From Anticarsia gemmatalis (Eukaryota > Arthropoda > Insecta > Lepidoptera > Erebidae): a stretch of 64,000 bases of DNA. Positions 10,464 to 23,069 of the stretch are shown piece by piece. Location of the stretch: contig NC_134756.1 of assembly GCF_050436995.1 (NCBI RefSeq), positions 62,001 through 126,000 of the forward strand, read 5' to 3'. The position numbers and the translations under genes are program-made. Under the pieces are notes generated by a model that saw only the letters and a program-made list of their open reading frames with translations, did not search any database and had not been told where the DNA came from. Numbering within the stretch: position 1 is the first letter of the stretch; the number at the start of each line of letters is the position of its first letter.

Positions 10464-11221
10464 CTATGGATTAAATATTTTTAAATGCAGATTTCATTTT
10501 CTATGAGCTCATTTGGATTTCAGAGTTCCGTACCTACTGGAAAGATCATTTATTTTTACTTGACCGCGGCAAATTAATTTTGACCGTTACATCTGCTTTC
10601 TCGTAATTACTAAACTGCTTATCATAATTTGTTAAATATCATATTATTTAAAACGTCTTTATCATCAACTGGTCACACAAAATCCCTGCTTATGTTTTAA
10701 ATGCGATTGTACCTGTTTGTATGTCTCTTGTTTAGGCCTAAGCCACTACTCAGTGCACTGATTTACTTAAAACACTGTGTAAACATAGTTTAAGACCCGG
10801 GAAAAGACATTGGATAGTTTTTATTTCGCAATTCCTACGAGAACGGGGACAATGTGGGTAAAAATACATTTAATTATACTCCACGCGGACGGAGTCCCGA
10901 TTAAGAGCTAATAGAATATTAATGTTTTAATAATGTCATGTTGGTAAACAAAAAATGGTATGGAGACATATTAATATTCATTATATAGTCATGTTCAGAA
11001 GACAATGTGACGTGAGCGACAACGTGACATGCGAGTAGCGCGTGTTGCGAGTGTTGCGAGTGTTGCGAGTGTTGCGAGTGTTGCGTCGTTAGAGCGCAGC
11101 GCCTCTCAGTGTCAGCGTCACTATGAATATGTATTGTCGTGTCTTGCTTTTGTTATTAGTCGGGTTACAGTTCTACTAGAGAGAGAGTTGTTAAACTAAT
11201 TATTTTCATCGATGAGGAAAT
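10464..11221. other. Intergenic spacer with a 9-bp tandem repeat
   Basis: No gene is seen. At about 11041-11085 the 9-mer GTGTTGCGA is repeated about five times head to tail. Confidence 0.5.
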
Positions 11222-11450
11222 ATATCAGCTTAGCCTTTTTTCTAAACTATGTAGTAGTCGGCTTCCAGTCTCACCGAATGCAGCTGAATAACAGTGTTTT
11301 ACATGGAGCGACTGCCTATCTGACCTCCACAACCCAGTTACCTGGGATATAACACGATACCCTTCGGTTAGACTGGTTGTCTGATTTTCAAGCTTCTGAC
11401 TACTGTTAACGACTGTCAAAGATCTTTGAAAATTACGGCCGAGACCCACA
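11222..11450 (-). repeat. Dispersed repeat, 'GACAACCAGTCTTA' family, minus copy
   Basis: This is the reverse-orientation counterpart of 6282-6475. It contains AGTCGGCTTCCAGTCTCACC and ATCTGACCTCCACAACCCAG. The short minus-strand open frame across it is not a gene. Confidence 0.6.
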
Positions 11451-12332
11451 ATTAAACGTGCCTTCCAAAATACGGAGGAACTCGATGTGTGTAAGATGTA
11501 AGATGATTTTATATTTTTGTAGATATTTGTTATTAGTGCGTTACTATGTTATTTACTCTGAGAATGCATAATAGTTCGTTTATCAGAAAATGCTTGTGAA
11601 ACCAAATGCAGGAAGCCGACTCACACTTGACCGCGTGACTTGCTAAACGTGTCGACGATCATTAGAGATATAAGATTATAATTATCCGTTTATCAGACTA
11701 CGATTATGCATTACAGTGAGATACTTGTCGTCGCGCAGTCGCTCCGCACACATTAGACCACCTCGCTCACTCAAACCCTATCTGTAAGATTAGTATCGGC
11801 CCACCTCGGCGTCGCTCGGATAATATTGTTCTTGTCATAACAGCTGGTGGATTTTAAAATATACTCATTAAAATAATATATTATTGTAGGTAGCTATCTA
11901 GCTATCGTGCTTTACCACATTAACCGCGTCCACTATTCTTAGATCTGCGCGGTTGCAAGTCAAAAGGAGATTTGATTGAACATTGATTAAAATTTAGATT
12001 TTGATTTCAATCGCTTCAAATACGATTGTTGAGTACAATGAATGTGGTTCAGTGGAACAGACTGGGGTGATGGAACTCAATCCGGTGATTAGTCCCTGCT
12101 TTGACTGACTCAGTGTGAGCCTGTGTTTTGAGTTGGCTGACTTGCTCATAGCGACTGCAACCCGAAAGTACTAAACTTATAATTGCTTATTGTTGTTTAG
12201 AAAATTAGGATATATCCTTCCTTCATAATTAAGTTTTAATATTCGACGTGCTTTTATTTATTTGAAGAATTGTGGCTGCATTAATGAATACTAGGGCACT
12301 CAGAAAGTTTTGCGAATCACAGTTTTTTTTAA
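11451..12332. other. Intergenic spacer, no feature seen
   Basis: AT-rich DNA without a recognisable gene or a repeat that I can place. Confidence 0.4.
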
Positions 12333-12627
12333 GCAGCGATAGTCGAGTGATTTAAGTTGGCATCTCCCATGCAAGTAGTTGCAGGTTCGAACCCGAGGCA
12401 ACACACCAATGACTTTTCCAAGTTGTGTGTATTAAAAATAATTATCACTTGCTCTAACGGTGAAGGAAAACATCGAGAGTTAACCTTGCATGCCTAAAAT
12501 TTGTTTAATACATTTATTGAGGGCATGCGAAGTCCCCATCCCTCACTTGGCCAGCGTGGTGGACTCAAGGCCTAACCCCTCCCCCTTGGACCTTGGACGA
12601 TACCTGCAGTAGCACAGTAATGGGTTA
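12333..12627 (+). mobile_element. tRNA-derived SINE (second family), copy 2
   Basis: It has the same order as 6514-6814: an AGCAGCGATAGTCGAGTG head, a GGTTCGAACCC B-box-like segment, an AACGGTGAAGGAAAACATCG body and a GCACAGTAATGGGTT end. Confidence 0.75.
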
Positions 12628-13775
12628 TAAAAAAGAGGGGTGTAATAAATTTGACATGTCTATATGTATGTCTGTCTATCTGTGGCATCACAACTATCGA
12701 ACGGATGCAGTGATTTCAATTGAGTTTTTTTTTTGTATTAAAGGCGACTTATGTGCGAGTGTTCTTAGACATGTTTGATTTAGAACCATTTAATATAGTA
12801 AGTAGTCAAATTAAGTAAGCAAGGTCCCCCAACGAGGCGTATTTTGTTAGAGTTATTAATAGGTACATTCATTCTTAGGTACTTTAATATTAAGTTTCTT
12901 TGATAATTTTTTTACTTTTTAAAGGCAAATAAGTTTTTTTGCCGCAGGTTTTTTAAATGTTTCATTTAATTGTATGGGACAGTGTGTGACAGCAAATTAC
13001 CGTGTCTCTCTGAGAAATTAAACTAACGTGAGAACATTTCTGGGCAATAAAATTTCTCAATTTCTAATGTGGCTCAACACCAACAGAAACGTTTTACTGA
13101 CTTCAAACTTAGTTTGAGAAAACCATATGGGAAAAGTGTGTAATGTAGTTTTTTGTAAATTAAGTGACGTTGGCATATTTTAGCCAATGAAGAAAGTATG
13201 GTCGTCTTTTACTTGTACGGGTCACTAGTACAAAATACAATTTAATCAAACTAATTAATTTGATATAAACAAAATGAAAATATGTAGTTAATTAATTCAG
13301 GAAGGCTTTTTCAGTCATTTGCACGTTTAACTTTGCATAAGAGAACAAATGTACGCACTAGGTGTCGCTAAATCTGACTGATGCACGGAATTATGATGTG
13401 TTATAGTGGCTGATTCAAGGAAATCTTTGCGCGTTTATAAGCACTAGGTTGCATAAGAACTGATTGAAATATAGAAATACGACCCAGAAACATAGAGCCA
13501 GTCGATAGACTGTTTCAAAATGTGCCAAATGATGCTAGCGCCCTTCAAACTCTTTCAAATATGCTACACAAAAGAGATCTCAGAGGCATTAGGAAAAGTT
13601 TTTCATGAATTGGTTTACACGCGTGAATCTTGTATAAATAATCTACTAAAAGAGATGCGTAAAAATATGAAATAAAAAATATACATATTATTTAAGTTTC
13701 GCAAATCTTTCAGAGTGTCCCACGTACATTGATATTCGATGGATTCAAGTCAATAATAAACAATTGATTTAAAGC
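12628..13775. other. Intergenic spacer, retroelement tail at its left end
   Basis: The first 150 bases (GTCTGTCTATCTGTGGCATC and an 'ACGGATGCAGTGATTTC' phrase) resemble a retroelement 3' region. The rest shows no gene. Confidence 0.4.
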
Positions 13776-13821
13776 ATCTTTTTATTGTTAACTAGAAAAC
13801 TCCACACGGTGGTCGCGATAT

Positions 13822-15073
13822 TCACAGTCTGGCGCGGATCCATGACTCGAACGAGGTCACTCGCGCGAAACCAGCCGGTAAACCGACCGCGCAGCCACGG
13901 TTGGATCCGAACGATGTCACGCCGATCTGGTGACAAACAAAATTATTCAATAAAGTAAACATAGTTATCAAAACGAGTCAAACAAAAATAACGTCATCGG
14001 CAATATTCTCCGTAAGGGACGATATTCTAGAGCTTTTTACCAAAGTGTTTCCGACAGCGAGAGGGCCGCCGGAGTCTCCGCCGCAAGTACCGACTCCACC
14101 AGCGCCGCTGGTACACAGAGTGGAGGCGATGACGACATTGTAAGTCTGACGGCACACGGCGTTGGTGATCACCTGAAGCCTCACGTGCCTCTTGTTACCG
14201 GTACTGCCTGGATAAAAAAACGCAGTGTACATTATTTCTGTGACCTACATAAAATATGCACGTGGACGTAATAGAAACGCCATAGTCACGTCATCTCACC
14301 ATCATTAGCGGCGCCGAAGCCGGCGGCGTTGGCCCACGTGCCGGCGAATTGATTGCTGCCGCTGGCCAGACCGATGTTACGGATGGCGTCTGTAACATAC
14401 AACAGTAGTTAGTGAGAGGGGAGTGACGACATGCAGTCTTTTATAGAGTTATTGTTATATAATACTGACTGGTGTATCCGACATGGTTGTGGTTGATGAT
14501 GGCGATGTCGTTGGCGAGAGTGTCCATGTTGTAACTGCCGTGCATGGCGACGTTAGTGGTAGTGGTGCGGACTCCTCCGGACATGAGGCGGTTAGATCCA
14601 TGGACCACGACGAACTGACGCGCCTGGTGACTTCTGGTCCTCCAGCAGTGAGCGGCGGTCACAGAGCGTGTGTTGGTCAGCAGAGAGGAGCCGCATATTG
14701 ACGTACGGCCGGTGGTCAACGTAATCACAAGTCCTCCCTACAACAGAACATGTCTTTATTTTTGACTTTGTATTTATTAAAATAACTCAATAATTAGTAC
14801 TCCATTTCGTTTTGTTCTTGTAAAGTCTACTCTCTCTGGTCCAGTAAACAATAATATAAACTCGTAGCTTGAGTTGCTCACCAAGAAAGGATATGCGCCA
14901 GCATTCGCCGCGGAGCCGCCGACAATCCTGCTGCCGTCGAAGTCCATGGCCTGCTCGGCTTGCATGATGCGTGCCGCCTCCGGGATGCCCACATTCTCGT
15001 GGTAATTGTTCTCTATCGGCTCATAGGCCAGCGCCAGCGCCGCGAGTGCGAACACGATCAGCAAGCTCTTCAT
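13822..15073 (-). CDS. Protease C: secreted chymotrypsin-like serine protease, five exons
   Basis: Exons are 14882-15073, 14470-14737, 14300-14389, 14041-14207 and 13822-13926, joining to 822 nt and 273 residues. H94, D141 and S229 are present, as is the R49|IVGG activation site. The exon 2 protein is identical to that of copy D (for example TTGRTSICG and [11 protein letters not shown]), and intron 1 is near-identical to D. In contrast, the last exon ([12 protein letters not shown]) matches copy A, so the gene is a mosaic. Exon 4 starts GSTGNKRH and has YNVVIAS where others have YGVVIAS. AATAAA follows the stop. Confidence 0.9.
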
Positions 15074-15120
15074 CTTTGTCTTCTAATTGTGTTGTGGTGC
15101 AGGTTCTTTCTCATCCACCA

Positions 15121-15158
15121 CTTATATACAAATTATTTGCCCTACGTTTATCTTATCG
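15121..15158 (-). promoter_or_regulatory. Protease C promoter: TATA-like box and paired GATA element
   Basis: TATATAAG at 15121-15128 and CGATAAGATAAAC at about 15146-15158 are read on the minus strand and spaced as in the other copies. Confidence 0.7.
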
Positions 15159-15385
15159 TTATGGATTATGTCATTTAAATGGTTTGATGTAAGTTGATGT
15201 CTATTTGCACGTTTGGATTTTAGAGTTCCGTATCCGAAAAATTAACATAATATGAAAATATTCAGTAAGACATCAGTAGATAAACATATAAACCAGTGTC
15301 TATTACAGCGCTCTATGTATAAAGACAAATGTCTAATGCGTAATAGTGTGTGTAATGTTTTATTTATTGATTTAATATACTTTAT

Positions 15386-15811
15386 AAGCATGGGAATGAC
15401 GATGGGAAGAGGCCGGACGGTATGTCGTTGTTGCCTTGGAGTATGAGCAGGCCCTTGGTTTGGGATGCAACCTGTGTCGAGACCTTGGCGCCTTCCCATA
15501 TTCCAGGTACGGTGGGTATTGCGGGCGCTGCTGCCGCATCAGCAGAAAACCTCAAGCCTCGCAAGTATAGTAACATTATTGGTTATTATGTATTTGTGCC
15601 GTTTGGGGTTGAAACCTTAGGACCGTGGGGCCCGAGTGCTCGTAGTCTCCACCGAGAGATTGCGAAGCGTCTCGTCGATGCTTCGCGTGACCAGAATGCT
15701 GGCCTTTACTTTGGCCAAAGAATTAGCATTGCCATGCAACGTGGCAATGCTGCCAGCATTCTGGGTACGTTACCAGTCGACGATGGTAAGGAGAAATTCT
15801 ACGACGCGTGA
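15386..15811 (+). pseudogene. C-terminal fragment of a retroelement-type protein
   Basis: A plus-strand open frame of about 140 codons reads KHGNDDGKRPDGMSLLPW, then LVWDATCVETLAPSH, an Ala-rich helix ending in KPRKYSN, and VFVPFGVETLGPWGPSAR. It stops at 15811. I recognise this RPDG...VWD.T...KY...PF.VETLGPWG pattern as a C-terminal domain common in retroelement-derived proteins of invertebrates. The RPDG...WD...K spacing resembles a PD-(D/E)XK nuclease, but that is inference. No upstream reverse transcriptase is joined to it, so I call it a fragment. Confidence 0.55.
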
Positions 15812-16539
15812 CGCACTCCTTTTGTATCCTTATTTTATATTGTACATATATTGTATTATTTTGTTTTTTGTTCATTATTTCTAGTTTAGTTTAATTTAAT
15901 GTTAAAAAGTTATAAAAATATAATTGTTCTTTATAAGCATTGTTTAAAAAAATATTAGCGTTCTGCACTCCTTCTACACATAAACTGTAAGTGTGCCAAA
16001 TTGCAGATTTGTCATTATCAGTTGAGGTGAATGATAGAGCACGTAGCGAGCTCGTGTGTTGTTTATCGTCAGGTGCGGCGCTGTGTCGCTGAAGGAAGTG
16101 CAGCCTGTGTGAGCGACGTGCGAGTTCTCCTCATAACTAACTACTTTTAGTTAATAATCTACATTCTGGTGGCTGCTGATTTATGACCAACCACTCATTA
16201 TAATATGCATCAGCTTATACTCTTGCTACCTCACAATACTCACACGAACCAAGAAAAATTGCAAGTATATCTCGACTCGCACTTGACAGGCGTGATATTG
16301 ATTTATTATTATGTTTTGATCGTTAGAGATATAACCTTATAATTACAATTATCAATTATCATAACATTGTGATTAGGTATGCCATACATTATAGTGAGAC
16401 ACTTGCTGTCGTACGGACGTATTTCTGAAATGAGAATACCTGACTCCAACCGTATTTATAAGATAACGTCGACCTCGCCGCTCGGATGTATTTGTCGTAA
16501 ACAATGGGTGTGGTTAATGGATTGATTTATTTATTAAAG
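15812..16539. other. Intergenic spacer, no feature seen
   Basis: AT-rich DNA without a recognisable gene. Confidence 0.4.
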
Positions 16540-17265
16540 ACTAGCTGACCCGCGCAACTTCGCTTGCGTCACATAAGAGAGAATGGGTCAGAATTTTCCA
16601 CGTTTTTGTAACACTTTTTACTGTTACTCTGCTCCTATTGGTCGTAGCGTGATGATACAAAAAATGCTTTTTTTTCGCGAAAAATATTCTCAAAATTATT
16701 TATATCTCTTAATATATGTAACGCTAAGTTGCGCTAAGGCATATCCGCCATTAAAACAGTTGCCATGACAACGGAATTTTGTGTATTCAATGTCATTATA
16801 ATATTGACTATTCAGGACTTCGTTCGCCACCTGAATTTTGACGCATTTCCCGGGATAAAAAGTAGCCTATGTCCTTTCTCGAGTATCAAAATATCTCCAT
16901 ACCAAATTTCATGCAAATTGGTTCAGTAGTTTAGGCGTGATTGAGTAGCAGACAGACAGACAGACAGAGTTACTTGCGCATTTATAATACTAGCTGACCC
17001 GCGCAACTTCGCTTGCGTCACATAAGAGAGAATGGGTCAGAATTGTCCACGTTTTTGTAACACTTTTTACTGTTACTCTGCTCCTATTGGTCGTAGCGTG
17101 ATGGTATAAAATATCTTTTTTTTTTCACGAAAAATATTCTCAAAATTATTTATATCTCTTAATATAACGAAATCGCGCTAAGGCATATCCGCCATTAAAA
17201 CAGTTGCCATGACAACGGAATTTTGTTATTTCAATCCATACTAATATTATAAATGCGAAAGTAAC

Positions 17266-17296
<31 letters not shown>

Positions 17297-17883
17297 GCTA
17301 CTCAATCACGTCTAAACTACTGAACCAATTTGCATGAAATTTGGTATGGAGATATTTTGATATCCGAGAAAGGACATAGGCTACTTTTTACCCCGGGAAA
17401 ATGACGCATTTCCCGGGAAAATTCAGAAAATTCAACGAAGTCGCGAAAAATCAATATTATAATGACATTGAATTAACAAAATTCCGTTGCCATGGCAACT
17501 GTTTTAATGGCGGATATGCCTTAGCGCGACTTAGTTATACTAAGAGATATAAATAATTTTGAGAATATTTTTCGTGAAAAAAAGCATATTTTATATCATC
17601 ACGCTACGACCAATAGGAGCAGAGTAGGTAACAGTAAAAAGTGTTACAAAAACATGGAAAATTCTGACCCATTCTCTCTTATGCGACGCAAGCGAAGTTG
17701 CGCGGGTCAGCTAGTGTCATTATAATATTGACTATTCGCGACTTAGTTCGCCACTTGAATTTTCCCGGGAAATGCGTCATTTTCCCGGGGTAAAAAGTAG
17801 CCTATGTCCTTTCTCGGGTATCAAAATATCTCCAGACCAAATTTCATGCAAATTGGTTCAGTAGTTTAGGCGTGATTGAGTAG

Positions 17884-17919
<36 letters not shown>

Positions 17920-17960
17920 GTTACTTTCGCATTTATAATATTAGGTATGGATTAGTATGG
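16540..17960. repeat. Cluster of three 'CTAGCTGACC' repeats, one inverted and nested
   Basis: A plus copy runs 16540-16990. A second plus copy starts at 16991, breaks at about 17235 and resumes at about 17715 to 17958. The interruption is a third copy in minus orientation (17236-17714), which ends GCGCGGGTCAGCTAG. Long near-identical stretches therefore face each other. GACA/GTCT runs mark the tails. The only open frames are incidental. Confidence 0.75.
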
Positions 17961-19200
17961 ATTCTATGAAACTAAAATATCAGTGATATGATCTCCTACA
18001 TTCTGTGCTACTCATGCGCGGCTACTCTCTTGTAGAGCGGCGTAGAGACGCGTAGAGCCGCGTAGAGAGCTGCGTAGAGCTAGTTGGTTTTGTTTGTGGC
18101 TATATTTGAGGCATTTCCGCTTCAAAGTATATCCCCGTAGTTCACCGGTGGGTTCGGCGCTGTTGTTTTGATTGATTATATCTCACAAAGAGCTAAGAGA
18201 TAACAAATAAAAGTATTTCCACGATATCATGTTGACATCGAGTTTTTTGTTTTATTTGTGCATTTAATCGGGTATTATCAGTTTTTATTATTCCTATTGA
18301 TTTTACAATGTTATCTATACATCAAATTACATGTCCTGACTGATTGATTGACTACGGAAGTCAGTTATACATTTTAGATGAGGGGACCCTGCCTCTAGGG
18401 AAGGATGTTTTGGTAGTCCTAGCTAGAGAGCGACCTATGTAACCGTGCACCAGTGTTTTAGAACGATATAACTCATTGTAATTTTACAAAACCAATGAGA
18501 CTGCTGAGAATAGTGGGGGCGAATACGTTTCCGTTAACATGCGGCACTAACACTTGACGGTTACTGCAGACGACGTGGAAAATAATTCTTGGCCATGGAG
18601 AGACATTACTTTACAGATATATTAATTTACAGAAAGGGAACATACTTTCATTTCTGAGAAACCGGGAATGGAAAACCCAAAAAACAATGTAGATTATTTA
18701 ATCGTGCCAGTCGACAGGGTATACTTATACATATATGCCAACCGACACTTAAGTTTTGAGATACAAGCATTTTAAGATTTGAGATTAAGACTTTTTATCT
18801 GATGACGACTATGGATTATTTTGATTTCACCGCGATTCAAATGTAAAATTACAGCTTGTAGATTTAAGCCTGCGCAGAAAGGGTTACAAACTTGTGAAAC
18901 TTGACTGTTTTTGACAGTGCGAATTATATTATCATTTTTTTTATAATATCCCCAGTTCACGAACATCCCCAGTTTTGTCTAATGAAAAAAGATATAAAAC
19001 ATAGGTAATATAGGTGTACAATATTTAGCGTATTTTTATTATTTTTAACGACATCAGAAAGCACGACTCAGACAACACTTTTAATTTTAGAGAAACGAGC
19101 TAAAATATATAAATCAATAAAAAAATTGAACATTTGTGCATAAATTGTCTAATCCTAACAAGTAGGTACATACTCAGTACTTCATCATGAATGATGTCTA
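17961..19200. other. Intergenic spacer, no gene seen
   Basis: Mostly AT-rich. A short imperfect GCGTAGAG repeat lies at 18030-18085. No gene is recognised. Confidence 0.4.
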
Positions 19201-19204
19201 GGAT

Positions 19205-19745
19205 CTTTTAAACTAATTCTACTCGTACAGTAGGACTTGTACTGAATTGCATAAAGAACCTGAACAAAGTAGGTCGAACAAACAATGTGACACTAGTTTG
19301 GGTACCAGGCCATGCGGGCATAGATGGGAATGAGAAAGCTGATGAACTTGCACAGACAGGATCAAAATCACTCCCAATATGTCCAGAACCAATAATGGGA
19401 CTACCTGATGCGTCAGTCAAAATGGCCAAAAACAACCTCACCAGGGACCAGCATCTGAAAGAATGGAAAGCCATATCTGGACTAACCCATTCGAAACTGG
19501 TCATAAACAATGTCAACAAAAGCTAGAGTAATAACCTAATACCCAGCAAAGACAGCATCAGGAAAATACTTGGTGCTCTCACAGGACACTACGGCACGAA
19601 CTACATACTTAATAAGATAGGAGCCATAGATGACCCTAAATGCAGGCACTGCAATGAAGAAGCAGAAACCATGAAGCACATACTGTGCGAGTGTGATGCT
19701 TTAGGAAGGAAAATAATGTACATATCTTCTAGGATGCGTTTACCC
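19205..19745 (+). pseudogene. Non-LTR retrotransposon relic: RNase H and C-terminal zinc knuckle
   Basis: The plus strand reads TLVWVPGHAGIDGNEKADEL, a classical RNase H end motif. After one in-frame stop it continues through ILGALTGHYGTNYILNKIG to CRHCNEEAETMKHILCECDA, the CCHC-like tail of I/Jockey-group ORF2 proteins. It is truncated at both sides and interrupted, so it is a dead fragment. Confidence 0.8.
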
Positions 19746-19978
19746 TAAACTATGTCTAGAGTAGCAAAGGATCAGGAATTTTACTTAGACAAGTCTATGT
19801 AATGCCCAATTCCTGAATTATTTGTTTAATTCAGTCCACGCGTCACTCATAATCAGGTAACTCCTCTTTTTTTTGAAGTCGCTTGATCGATTTTCTCTAA
19901 CAAAGTTTTGATTATACATTTTTCCGAGTCGCTTTCTTCTTGGGTTTTTAAACAGAATTATAGTTTTACGTTTTATCT

Positions 19979-20216
19979 ATACTAATATTATAAAGCTGAA
20001 GAGTTTGAACGCGCTAATCTCGGGAACTACTGGTCCGATTTGAAAAAATATTTCAGTGCTAGATAGGCCATTTATCGAGGAAGGCTATAGGCTATATATA
20101 TCATCACACCACGACCATTAAGAGCAGAGTACCAGGGAAAAATGTTACAAAAACGGGGAAAATTATGATTCTCTTATGTGACTCAAGCGAAGTTGCGCGG
20201 GTCAGCTAGTGCTTAT
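19979..20216 (-). repeat. 'CTAGCTGACC' family repeat, minus copy
   Basis: It begins at the left with the tail TATACTAATATTATAAAGCT and ends at the right with GAAGTTGCGCGGGTCAGCTAG minus its last base, the reverse of the family head. It ends about 70 bp downstream of the stop of protease D. Confidence 0.65.
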
Positions 20217-20284
20217 TAAAATGCAATATTTTAAATGCAACGTTTTATTGTCAACTAACAAACTTCACACGGTGATCGTGATGT

Positions 20285-21512
20285 TCAAAGCCTGGCGCGG
20301 ATCCATGACTCGAAAGATGTAACTCGTGCGAAACCAGCCGGGTGACCGCGACGGCAACCATCGATATGTCCGAACGAAGTCACACCGATCTGTTGACAAA
20401 CAAAACGATCGAATAAAGTAAATATTATTATCAAAACGGATTCAATAAAAATGTCACATTCAAGAGCTTTTTACCAAAGTGTTTCCGACAGCGAGAGGTC
20501 CGCCGGAGTCTCCGCCGCAAGTACCGACTCCACCAGCGCCGCTGGTACACAGAGTGGAGGCGATGATACTGCCGCCGTAAGTCTGACGGCACACAGCGTT
20601 GGTGATCACTTGAAGTCTCACGTGCCTCTTGCTACCGGTGCTGCCTGCGTTAGCATACACGGTAAACGTTATTACTTTAATTTATAATAATATATGCCTA
20701 AAAAAGTGAAGAACACGCCATAGTGTCATCGTCTCACCGTCATTAGCGGCGCCGAAGCCGGCGGCGTTGGCCCACGTGCCGGCGAATTGATTGCTGCCGC
20801 TGGCCAGACCGATGTTACGGATGGCGTCTGTAACATACAACATTAGTTAGTGAGAGGGGAGTGACGACATGCAGTCTATTATAGAGTAATTGTTATATAA
20901 TACTGACTGGTGTATCCGACATGGTTGTGGTTGATGATGGCGATGTCGTTGGCGAGAGTGTCCATGTTGTAACTGCCGTGCATGGCGACGTTAGTGGTAG
21001 TGGTGCGGACTCCTCCGGACATGAGGCGGTTAGATCCATGGACCACGACGAACTGACGCGCCTGGTGACTTCTGGTCCTCCAGCAGTGAGCGGCTGTCAC
21101 AGAGCGTGTGTTGGTCAGCAGAGAGGAGCCGCATATTGACGTACGGCCGGTGGTCAACGTAATCACAAGTCCTCCCTACAACAGAACATGTCTTTATTTT
21201 TGAGTTTGTATTTATTCAAATAACTCAATACTTAGTTCTCCATTTCGTTTTGTTCTTGTGAAGTCTGGTAAGGTCTGGTCCAGTAAACAATAATATAAAC
21301 TCGTAGCTTGAGTTGCTCACCAAGAAAGGATATGCGCCAGCATTCGCCGCGGAGCCGCCGACAATCCTGCTGCCGTCGAAGTCCATGGCCTGCTCGGCTT
21401 GCATGATGCGTGCCGCCTCCGGGATGCCCACATTCTCGTGGTAATTGTTCTCTATCGGCTCATAGGCCAGCGCCAGCGCCGCGAGTGCGAACACGATCAA
21501 CAAACTCTTCAT
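20285..21512 (-). CDS. Protease D: secreted chymotrypsin-like serine protease, five exons
   Basis: Exons are 21321-21512, 20908-21175, 20738-20827, 20475-20644 and 20285-20389, joining to 825 nt and 274 residues. The triad H94, D141, S230 and the activation site R49|IVGG are intact. Exons 1-2 and intron 1 are near-identical to copy C, but exon 4 (YGGSIIAS) and exon 5 resemble copy G. The pocket wall reads [12 protein letters not shown], with two Arg and a His where A-C have neutral residues. AATAAA follows the stop. Change of substrate preference is inferred from the wall residues only. Confidence 0.9.
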
Positions 21513-21559
21513 CTTTGTCTACTAGTTGTGTTGTGGATCAGTTTCCTTGCAATCCACAA

Positions 21560-21598
21560 CTTATATACCAATTCCTAGGTTTGCGACTATCTTATCGC
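21560..21598 (-). promoter_or_regulatory. Protease D promoter: TATA-like box and paired GATA element
   Basis: TATATAAG at 21560-21567 and CGATAAGATAGTC at about 21585-21598, on the minus strand. Confidence 0.7.
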
Positions 21599-21717
21599 TT
21601 TGTTTAATTGTATGCATATGTGTTTTTGCAAATGTAGGTTTTATTGCTCGGGTTCATTACGTGAAGGACCGAAATCATTTATAATTAAAAACTATTGGGG
21701 GTCGTTAAATAACGGGT

Positions 21718-22082
21718 ACAGTAGCTCGATTCCCTACCGCTGTCGACTACCGACAACCGGCTAGCTATCGAGAAATGTTATATGAAATCTGTAGCTCGAT
21801 TCTCTACTACTATCGACTATCGGCAACCTACCTGTCATCGAGATATTTTGTATGAAAATCTGATCAGCGCCTCTAATCTGGCGTCGTAGGAACTATTTTG
21901 GCAGTACATTCTTAATGTCAAACTCTCGATACTCGACAGGACAGATTATACAGAATTGCGCTAAGGAATCGCGTTAACGGTCAACGCCTCTAAAGGGCGT
22001 CAAAGTTATTATTTTGGCAGTACATTTTAAATATCAAAATTTCGATACTCGACAGTACCGACTGTAGAAAATCGCACTACTG
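21718..22082. mobile_element. Two overlapping copies of a ~190-bp MITE
   Basis: The left ends read CAGTAGCTCGATTCCCTACC and CTGTAGCTCGATTCTCTACT. The shared core contains TCTGATCAGCGCCTCT and TTTGGCAGTACATTCTTAAT. The best-preserved copy of the family is at 44897-45085. Confidence 0.65.
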
Positions 22083-22436
22083 ATACCAAATCTGCATTTT
22101 TTTAGTCTGTCTGTCAGTTTATCTGTCTGTTTGTATGTTCTGGCATCACTTAGAAACTACTGGACGGATTGCACTGAAATATGGTATAGTCATAAAATAG
22201 GTATTAGAGCAACATATGGAATACTATTTTCTCTCATAAAACATCTTGGATTTCGAGAAAATTGCAAAAATTTATTCAAATCGAAGGCAGGTAACATAAA
22301 AAATAAGATTGATAGTTTGGAAAATATTGATTTGAGTAGCTCTAGCACGTCGTTTGTACACCCTGCCCTGGTTGAAATCAATCCAACTAGTTTTGTAGTG
22401 GGTTCAAATCTTATTGGTTTTTGTTATTGTCTTAGT

Positions 22437-22800
22437 TTCTCTGTGGCGCGGTCGGTAATGTATGCGACTGCCGCGCAAGAGGTCTCGGGTTCGAATCCTG
22501 GGTCGGGCCAAAAAGTTTTTCTGAGATTTTCTGTTAAGAATTCCTCAGAGATTGCCCGGAGTCAGGAAGTTGAGGTTCATAGACCTCTGTGCCTCGGTGA
22601 GCACGTAAAGCCGACGGCCCTGCGCCTGACCCTTCACTGGTCGTGTCGGTTATCCGTCCCACCGGGTTATGAGAGATAAGGAATAGAGAGTGTACCTGTG
22701 TATCGTGCACACACTGTTCCACTATAAACAAAGTCCTGCAAAGATGGCCAGTTTCAATGAAACTGACCGCCATAGCCGGATATCGGCTCGGAGGACATTA
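22437..22800 (+). mobile_element. tRNA-derived SINE (first family), plus copy
   Basis: The head TCTGTGGCGCGGTCGGTAAT is followed by GGTTCGAATCC. The body includes AGATTGCCCGGAGTCAGGAA and ACTGGTCGTGTCGGTTATCC. The tail is GCCGGATATCGGCTCGGAGG. The open frames across it are incidental. Confidence 0.75.
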
Positions 22801-23069
22801 TTATTAGTTTGGAAATCCATTTTTTCCTATTATTAGATTCTTTATGTAAATCATTTACGTTTATTTAAATTGAATGTGTTTTTTTTCTCGAACAAATCTT
22901 AGATGGCAACTCGATTTATTCTGTTCACTCCGTGATAGTCCGTAACACAATATTTGCTAAATTTATTTTGGTTTCATTGTCAAAACGCGAATGGCAATGA
23001 TACAGACTGCGCATTTGTAAGTTTTTGAACATAAACATAAAATATATATAGAAATGACAAGAATTAAAT

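Noticed and set aside
22131..22679. 182-codon plus-strand frame
   Set aside because: The second half runs through a tRNA-derived SINE and the first through retroelement-tail sequence; no protein motif is seen.
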